Assembly: GCA_021202015.1 (NCBI GenBank)
Contig: JAJQDV010000067.1
Location: 21,103 to 57,401 of the forward strand
Origin: Clostridiales bacterium
Lineage (GTDB): Bacteria; Bacillota; Clostridia; Lachnospirales; Lachnospiraceae
Length of the DNA stretch: 36,299 bases
Direction of reading: 5' to 3'
Each line of letters begins with the position of its first letter. The first letter of the stretch is position 1. Made by a program: the position numbers and the translations under genes. Below are positions 31,859-36,299 of the stretch, in pieces. Below the pieces are notes generated by a model. The model was given only the letters and a program-made list of their open reading frames with translations. It was not told the origin of the DNA and searched no databases.

Positions 31859-34800
31859 ATGAGAAAACATTTAAAAAGATTATCGGTACTGTTCCTGATT
31901 GCGGCGATAACTGTTTCCATGTTTCCTGAAGCGGCCCTGGCAGCCGCTTCGGGGGACAGCTCTTCCGAAGCAGCTGCGGAAGCTGTGACGGATGAACAGG
32001 CTGGAGACACAGACACGATTGAAGTTTCAATCGCGAGTGATGACGCGGACACGGAAGAAATTCTGTATGGAGATCTCAACAAAGACGGTGCGATTGACTC
32101 GGATGACGTAACTGTTCTGCGGACAGCCATATCCCAAAAGCTGACGGAAGGATATGAGCAGGGCGACGTCAACGGGGATGGGAAATTAAGCACGCTGGAT
32201 ATTTCCCTGATTAATCAGTATATCGCGGGAACCATCACCTATTTTCCCGTGGGAGATGTCTATCAGGAGGGCGTTTCCTGGATGACCAGAGGGGAGTGGA
32301 TTTACCAGCTGGTCACGATCTATGAGATGTCCGTAGAGGATGAGAGTTCGATCACGGAATATTTTACGGATCTCGATGATTACGAATATGCCGATGCGAT
32401 TGAACTGGCGGCGAATATCGGTGTATTTGCAGTGGATGAGGATGAGTTTTCTCCGGATGATTATGTGACCCGGGAATTTGCTGCCCATACGATGAATTAC
32501 TGTGCGGGTTATATTGAGGACATGGATGTATATCCGGCGGATCTCAGTGAAATCTACTATGCCTATGACGCGCAGGTGGCTGTCGCACAGGGGTGGCTGG
32601 AGCTTGTGGACAAGGAGTTTCGAAAAGATCTTTATGTCACAGCCACTGAGAGCGCAAATATGCTGGAACAGGCTGTCACGCTTGCACAGAAGACAGAGAT
32701 TGATGAGGACTATGAGGATCAGGTTACATATAAGGACGATGTGCTCATGGTGGATGAGGACATCACGGTTTCCGTATCCGACGACACGGTGACCATCGAG
32801 AGCGACGACGTCATTATCCTGGCCGGTGAGGTTTTTGGTGTGACTGTAGACGGGGAGCAGCATTTTTATGTAGCGGAGTCTGTGAGTTATGATAAAAACG
32901 GATATTCTGTTGTTCAGGCTGCAGACGCTGAAATTGAAGAATATGTGGACGCTCTGGATATTCAGGGTTACGGAGAAGTGGATTATGATAATGTCGAATC
33001 CCTGTATGACGGAGTGGATGTGGAAACGGATACGACAGTCCATACGTCTTCGGATTCCATATCACCGGCTTCTGTTTCCGTGAATGACGGAACCATTTCT
33101 CTGAGCGGAACCATTGATCTGGGCGATGGTGTAAAGGCGACTGTCAGCGGCAGCATTTCAGATATCATTCCCTCCTATGCGATCAAATTTAACGGGACTT
33201 CTTTGGAGAGTTTTTATTTTAATGTGGACGCGGACGCCGATATTTCCGCCAGTCTGAGCGGCAGCTGGTCGGGTACTAAGAGCAAAGAGGTCAATCTGGC
33301 CTCCATTCCTGTAGTTAACGCGGGTCTGCTCGCCGTGAATATCAAGGTTGTTTTTACGATTAGCGCTTCCGGCACGATCAGCGTTGATTACGCCTGGGAT
33401 GTGCAGGGCGGCATCCAATATACAGATGATGACGGCTGGAGGGTGACAAAGAGCTTCCAGAAAAAAAGTGCATCCGTATCGGCGGAGTGTTCCGAGAGCC
33501 TGGCGGCTAAGCTGTTGGCGGATGTGGAACTGGGGACAACGACGCTGGGCGAGATTTATGTGATGGGTGGTGAAAAAGGAACTCTTTCCGCAAAAACGCA
33601 GGACGATGACGTGGTCTGCACCACATTGAAAGCATATCTTTTTGCGGAAGTCGGCGCTTCTCTGAATATTTTTTCTAAAAGTTTCAGCAAAAGCTATCAG
33701 TTCGTCAACGCCGGGAATTCACCGTTGAAGATTACCCGTCACTGGGAGGATGGCGTGGCGGTGGATGCCTGCACTTATGAAACGGACAGCGAAAGTTTTG
33801 ACGACAGTACGAGTGATACCAGCCGGAGCAGCTATCAGAAATACGGGATCGCGTTTGACGGGATTATTACCAGCTCTACCTCCGCGGAGTCCAGAGCGGA
33901 TACCAGCGTAACGGAGGTGACATCGGACACGACTCTTTCTGGGGATGTGGTAGTCACAGGATCACTCTGGGTGACGGGCGGCACACTGGATCTGAACGGA
34001 CACACGCTGACGGTGTATGGGGATGTGCATCATACAGGCGGGACGATTCTGATTGATAATGGAACCTTGGATATTGAGGGGGATTACAGGGCATATACGA
34101 CAGTCACGGACAATACCGGAGAGACGTCTTACGAGTCGGTCAGCGCACATTTGAAAATGACGCAGACGAAGGACAGCATGAAGGTAGCCGGAGATTTTTA
34201 CTGGTATGGCTACGGGTACAGCAGCTATCTGACAGCGGGTACACTGACTATAGGAGGAGATTTTACAGATTACAGGACGAATTCTTATTGTTTTAAGGCG
34301 TCCGGTACACACAGGCTTGTGCTGAACGGTACGGAGGACCAGGAGATCACGACAGCGGGAAGCAGCAATGCCACCTGCTTTAATGAAGTGGAAGTGGAGA
34401 ATATTGGCAGCCACGACATAGTATGCTCCGGTTATCTGGAAATCACTGAGATGGAAACAGACATCAGTGTAAAGTCAGCCGGGCTGACGATCGCCGGGAT
34501 GGATGTGAACGGGAACACAGTGACGGTTAAAGGCGATGTGGAAGAGACAGGATCGATAGATGTAAATGCGGGGGTATTGAATGTAACGGGCAGCCTGACG
34601 CACACCGCCGGGACGCTGACGCTGAACAACGGGACGGTGAATATCACAGGGGATTATATTGCGCGTGCGACAGTCACGGACAATACCGGAGAGACGTCTT
34701 ACGAGTCGGTCAGCGCACATTTGAAAATGACGCAGACGAAGGACAGCATGAAGGTAGCCGGAGATTTTTACTGGTATGGCTACGGGTACAGCAGCTATCT

Positions 34801-36299
34801 GACAGCGGGTACACTGACTATAGGAGGAGATTTTACAGATTACAGGACAAATTCTTATTGTTTTAAGGCGAGCGGCTCTCATAAAACCATCTTAAACGGC
34901 GCCTCCGACCAGACGGTGACCATGGCTTCCACGGACAGCTGTTTCAACATCCTGGAGCTTACGCGTTCGAAGGACACTTACACCTTCAGTCATGAACCCT
35001 GTTGGAATACCCTGATTGTCAATGAGCATTCCTATGACGAGGCACCCTCCTTTACCTGGTATGGGACGAGCGCGGCGACCGCGACATTTACCTGCTCGGA
35101 TTGCGGTGAGACGCTGGATGTAGTTGCCGATATAACAGAAGAAGTGACAGAGGCGACCTGTACTTCGGATGGAAAAATCACTTATACCGCAACGGTAACG
35201 CAGGACGGAAATACATGGACGGATACGAAGGAAGAGACTCTGGCGGCGACCGGACATTCCTATAAATCCGAAATCACAAAAGCGGCGACCAGTACGGAAA
35301 CCGGTGTGAGAACATACGTCTGTGAAAATTGCGGCGATACCTATACGGAGATCATTCCGGCACTCGGTGAAACCGGACAGGATACCTTGATGATCCGCCG
35401 CGGCAGCACCTTCTACCTCATCAACAGCGAGGACGGCTCCACAGAACAGACATTTACCTGCGGCGAATCCACAGATGAAGTTCTGATCGGCGACTGGGAT
35501 GGAGACGGATACGATACGATCTGCCTTCGCAGCGGAAACACGTATTATTTCAGCAATACGCTCGGCGGGGATACGGAGTATTCGTTCAGCTTCGGGAAAT
35601 CAACCGATGAGGTGCTGGTCGGCGACTGGGACGGCAACGGCATCGATACTCTCTGCCTGCGCCGCGGCAGCACCTTCTATATTTCCAATTCGGCGGACAG
35701 CGGCACGGTGGAGTGCTCCTTCACGCTTGGCGAGGATACCGATGAGATTCTCGTGGGCGACTGGGACGGCGACGGAGTCGACACCCTGAGCATCCGGAGC
35801 GGTAATGTATTCTACATTTACAATATTCTCGGCGGTGAAGCAGAGTACAGCTTCTCCTTCGGGAAAAAGACGGATAGTATCATCGTCGGCGACTGGGACG
35901 GGGACGGCACGGACGGTTTGTGCCTGCGCCGGGGAAGCGCGTGCTACATCAGCAATGACCCCCAGTCGGGAGTGATCGACACCTCGTTCAGCTGCGGACA
36001 GGCCAGTGACGAAGTATACGCGGGAACCTGGGGAGAGGTTGCGGAGCAGGATGTTGTCCCCGATACGCTCGGCCTGCGCCGGGGGAACACATTCTATATC
36101 AGCTACAGCCTGGAAGGGACAACAGACCTGACATTTACCTGCGGTAAAGATACGGATGAGATCCTTGTCGGCGACTGGGACGGGGACGGACTGGATACGA
36201 TTTGCCTGCGCCGCGGCAACCGGTATTACTTCAGCAATACGCTCGGCGGGGAGATCGAGTTCTATATTGATTTCGGAAAATCCACGGATGAAGTGTTCG
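31859..36299 (+). CDS. Giant secreted protein: dockerin, SLH-like, beta repeats and GDWDGDG repeats (3' partial)
   Basis: Open from the ATG at 31859 (GAGGGA eight bases upstream) to the window edge, at least 1,480 residues. Residues 1-~28 are a signal peptide ending ALA-A. Residues ~70-130 form a type I-like dockerin: two loops, DLNKDGAIDSDD and DVNGDGKLSTLD, each followed by a helix. Residues ~142-280 resemble SLH domains (TRGEW, YADAIELAANIGVF, TREFAAHTM). Then come Ser/Thr/Asp-rich beta regions, and a beta-helix-like repeat part with an almost identical 203-base duplication. Two CxxC segments (CSDCG, CENCG) follow. From residue ~1175 there are six to seven ~44-residue units with GDWDGDG. 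It probably lies on the cell surface; substrate or partner is unknown. Confidence 0.88.
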   Translation, partial: MRKHLKRLSVLFLIAAITVSMFPEAALAAASGDSSSEAAAEAVTDEQAGDTDTIEVSIASDDADTEEILYGDLNKDGAIDSDDVTVLRTAISQKLTEGYEQGDVNGDGKLSTLDISLINQYIAGTITYFPVGDVYQEGVSWMTRGEWIYQLVTIYEMSVEDESSITEYFTDLDDYEYADAIELAANIGVFAVDEDEFSPDDYVTREFAAHTMNYCAGYIEDMDVYPADLSEIYYAYDAQVAVAQGWLELVDKEFRKDLYVTATESANMLEQAVTLAQKTEIDEDYEDQVTYKDDVLMVDEDITVSVSDDTVTIESDDVIILAGEVFGVTVDGEQHFYVAESVSYDKNGYSVVQAADAEIEEYVDALDIQGYGEVDYDNVESLYDGVDVETDTTVHTSSDSISPASVSVNDGTISLSGTIDLGDGVKATVSGSISDIIPSYAIKFNGTSLESFYFNVDADADISASLSGSWSGTKSKEVNLASIPVVNAGLLAVNIKVVFTISASGTISVDYAWDVQGGIQYTDDDGWRVTKSFQKKSASVSAECSESLAAKLLADVELGTTTLGEIYVMGGEKGTLSAKTQDDDVVCTTLKAYLFAEVGASLNIFSKSFSKSYQFVNAGNSPLKITRHWEDGVAVDACTYETDSESFDDSTSDTSRSSYQKYGIAFDGIITSSTSAESRADTSVTEVTSDTTLSGDVVVTGSLWVTGGTLDLNGHTLTVYGDVHHTGGTILIDNGTLDIEGDYRAYTTVTDNTGETSYESVSAHLKMTQTKDSMKVAGDFYWYGYGYSSYLTAGTLTIGGDFTDYRTNSYCFKASGTHRLVLNGTEDQEITTAGSSNATCFNEVEVENIGSHDIVCSGYLEITEMETDISVKSAGLTIAGMDVNGNTVTVKGDVEETGSIDVNAGVLNVTGSLTHTAGTLTLNNGTVNITGDYIARATVTDNTGETSYESVSAHLKMTQTKDSMKVAGDFYWYGYGYSSYLTAGTLTIGGDFTDYRTNSYCFKASGSHKTILNGASDQTVTMASTDSCFNILELTRSKDTYTFSHEPCWNTLIVNEHSYDEAPSFTWYGTSAATATFTCSDCGETLDVVADITEEVTEATCTSDGKITYTATVTQDGNTWTDTKEETLAATGHSYKSEITKAATSTETGVRTYVCENCGDTYTEIIPALGETGQDTLMIRRGSTFYLINSEDGSTEQTFTCGESTDEVLIGDWDGDGYDTICLRSGNTYYFSNTLGGDTEYSFSFGKSTDEVLVGDWDGNGIDTLCLRRGSTFYISNSADSGTVECSFTLGEDTDEILVGDWDGDGVDTLSIRSGNVFYIYNILGGEAEYSFSFGKKTDSIIVGDWDGDGTDGLCLRRGSACYISNDPQSGVIDTSFSCGQASDEVYAGTWGEVAEQDVVPDTLGLRRGNTFYISYSLEGTTDLTFTCGKDTDEILVGDWDGDGLDTICLRRGNRYYFSNTLGGEIEFYIDFGKSTDEVF
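34098..34300 (+). repeat. Internal 203-base direct repeat, copy 1
   Basis: Matches 34668-34870 with a single difference (G/A at 34279/34849), at an offset of exactly 570 bases (190 codons). Encodes ATVTDNTGETSYESV through TDYRTNSYCFKA. Confidence 0.95.
34668..34870 (+). repeat. Internal 203-base direct repeat, copy 2
   Basis: The second copy of the repeat at 34098-34300, in the same frame. Sequence on both sides is only loosely similar between the copies, so the near-identity stops sharply. Confidence 0.95.
35381..36299 (+). repeat. Tandem ~132-base GDWDGDG-coding repeats
   Basis: Units starting near 35381, 35513, 35645, 35780, 35909, 36062 and 36194, each with (D)T(L/I)-x-RRG(N/S)-x-(F/Y)Y, a GxxTDE turn and GDWDG(D/N)G. 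The fifth unit ends in YAGTWGEVAEQDVVP before the next starts, marking the boundary of two blocks. Confidence 0.85.

Noticed and set aside
35381-36299. Regular repeats resembling a CRISPR array
   Set aside because: The ~132-base units are in-frame coding repeats with conserved protein sequence, without short identical repeats and unique spacers.

Overview
The window looks like a chromosomal segment from a spore-forming, anaerobic Clostridia species, most likely Lachnospiraceae-like. It has moderate-to-high GC and AGGAGG-type ribosome binding sites. Oxygen-independent ribonucleotide reductase (nrdD/nrdG) points to anaerobiosis. An alpha/beta SASP and two CotF-type proteins, behind promoters of the sigma-G/F type, point to sporulation. 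The conserved Firmicutes block tig-clpP-clpX-lon-engB is present. Family names come from motifs read in the translations; no database search was run.

Layout. 1-0.4 kb: C-terminal end of a protein built of GDWDGDG repeats, then a terminator. 0.7-3.0 kb: a lipoprotein with an HExxH metallopeptidase-like motif and acidic repeat linkers. 3.1-4.0 kb: a PAP2 phosphatase. 4.2-7.4 kb: an SbcD/SbcC-like (YhaO/YhaN-type) nuclease-ATPase pair. 7.5-9.6 kb: aspartate kinase and truA. 9.6-10.6 kb (minus): a ketopantoate-reductase-family enzyme. 11.0-12.9 kb: endonuclease III and an MFS transporter. 13.0-15.4 kb: a GH36 alpha-galactosidase. 15.6-16.0 kb: two CotF-like spore proteins. 16.3-19.2 kb: nrdD and nrdG with NrdR-like boxes. 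19.2-20.0 kb: tRNA-Leu(UAG) and a DUF1653 protein. 20.2-20.7 kb (minus): a CYTH protein. 20.8-21.4 kb: a DJ-1/PfpI protein. 21.5-21.8 kb (minus): the SASP. 22.1-28.6 kb: trigger factor, ClpP, ClpX, Lon, EngB. 28.6-30.2 kb: a zinc/manganese-type ABC binding protein and ATPase with no permease. 30.3-31.1 kb (minus): an Rpn-family nuclease. 31.3-31.6 kb (minus): an XRE regulator. 31.9 kb to the end: a very large secreted protein that leaves the window.

How the parts work together. Most of the window is housekeeping: protein quality control (tig/clp/lon), DNA repair (SbcCD-like, Nth), dNTP supply, tRNA modification and amino-acid synthesis. The accessory material is at the two edges. At the right edge, a divergent XRE regulator faces a consensus promoter whose spacer holds a 9-bp-arm palindrome. 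That promoter drives a secreted protein carrying a dockerin, SLH-like segments, a duplicated beta-rich region and GDWDGDG repeats. The left edge holds the end of a protein with the same repeats, next to an acidic metallopeptidase-like lipoprotein. This edge material is the best candidate for a poorly described system: a regulated cell-surface, cellulosome-related module.
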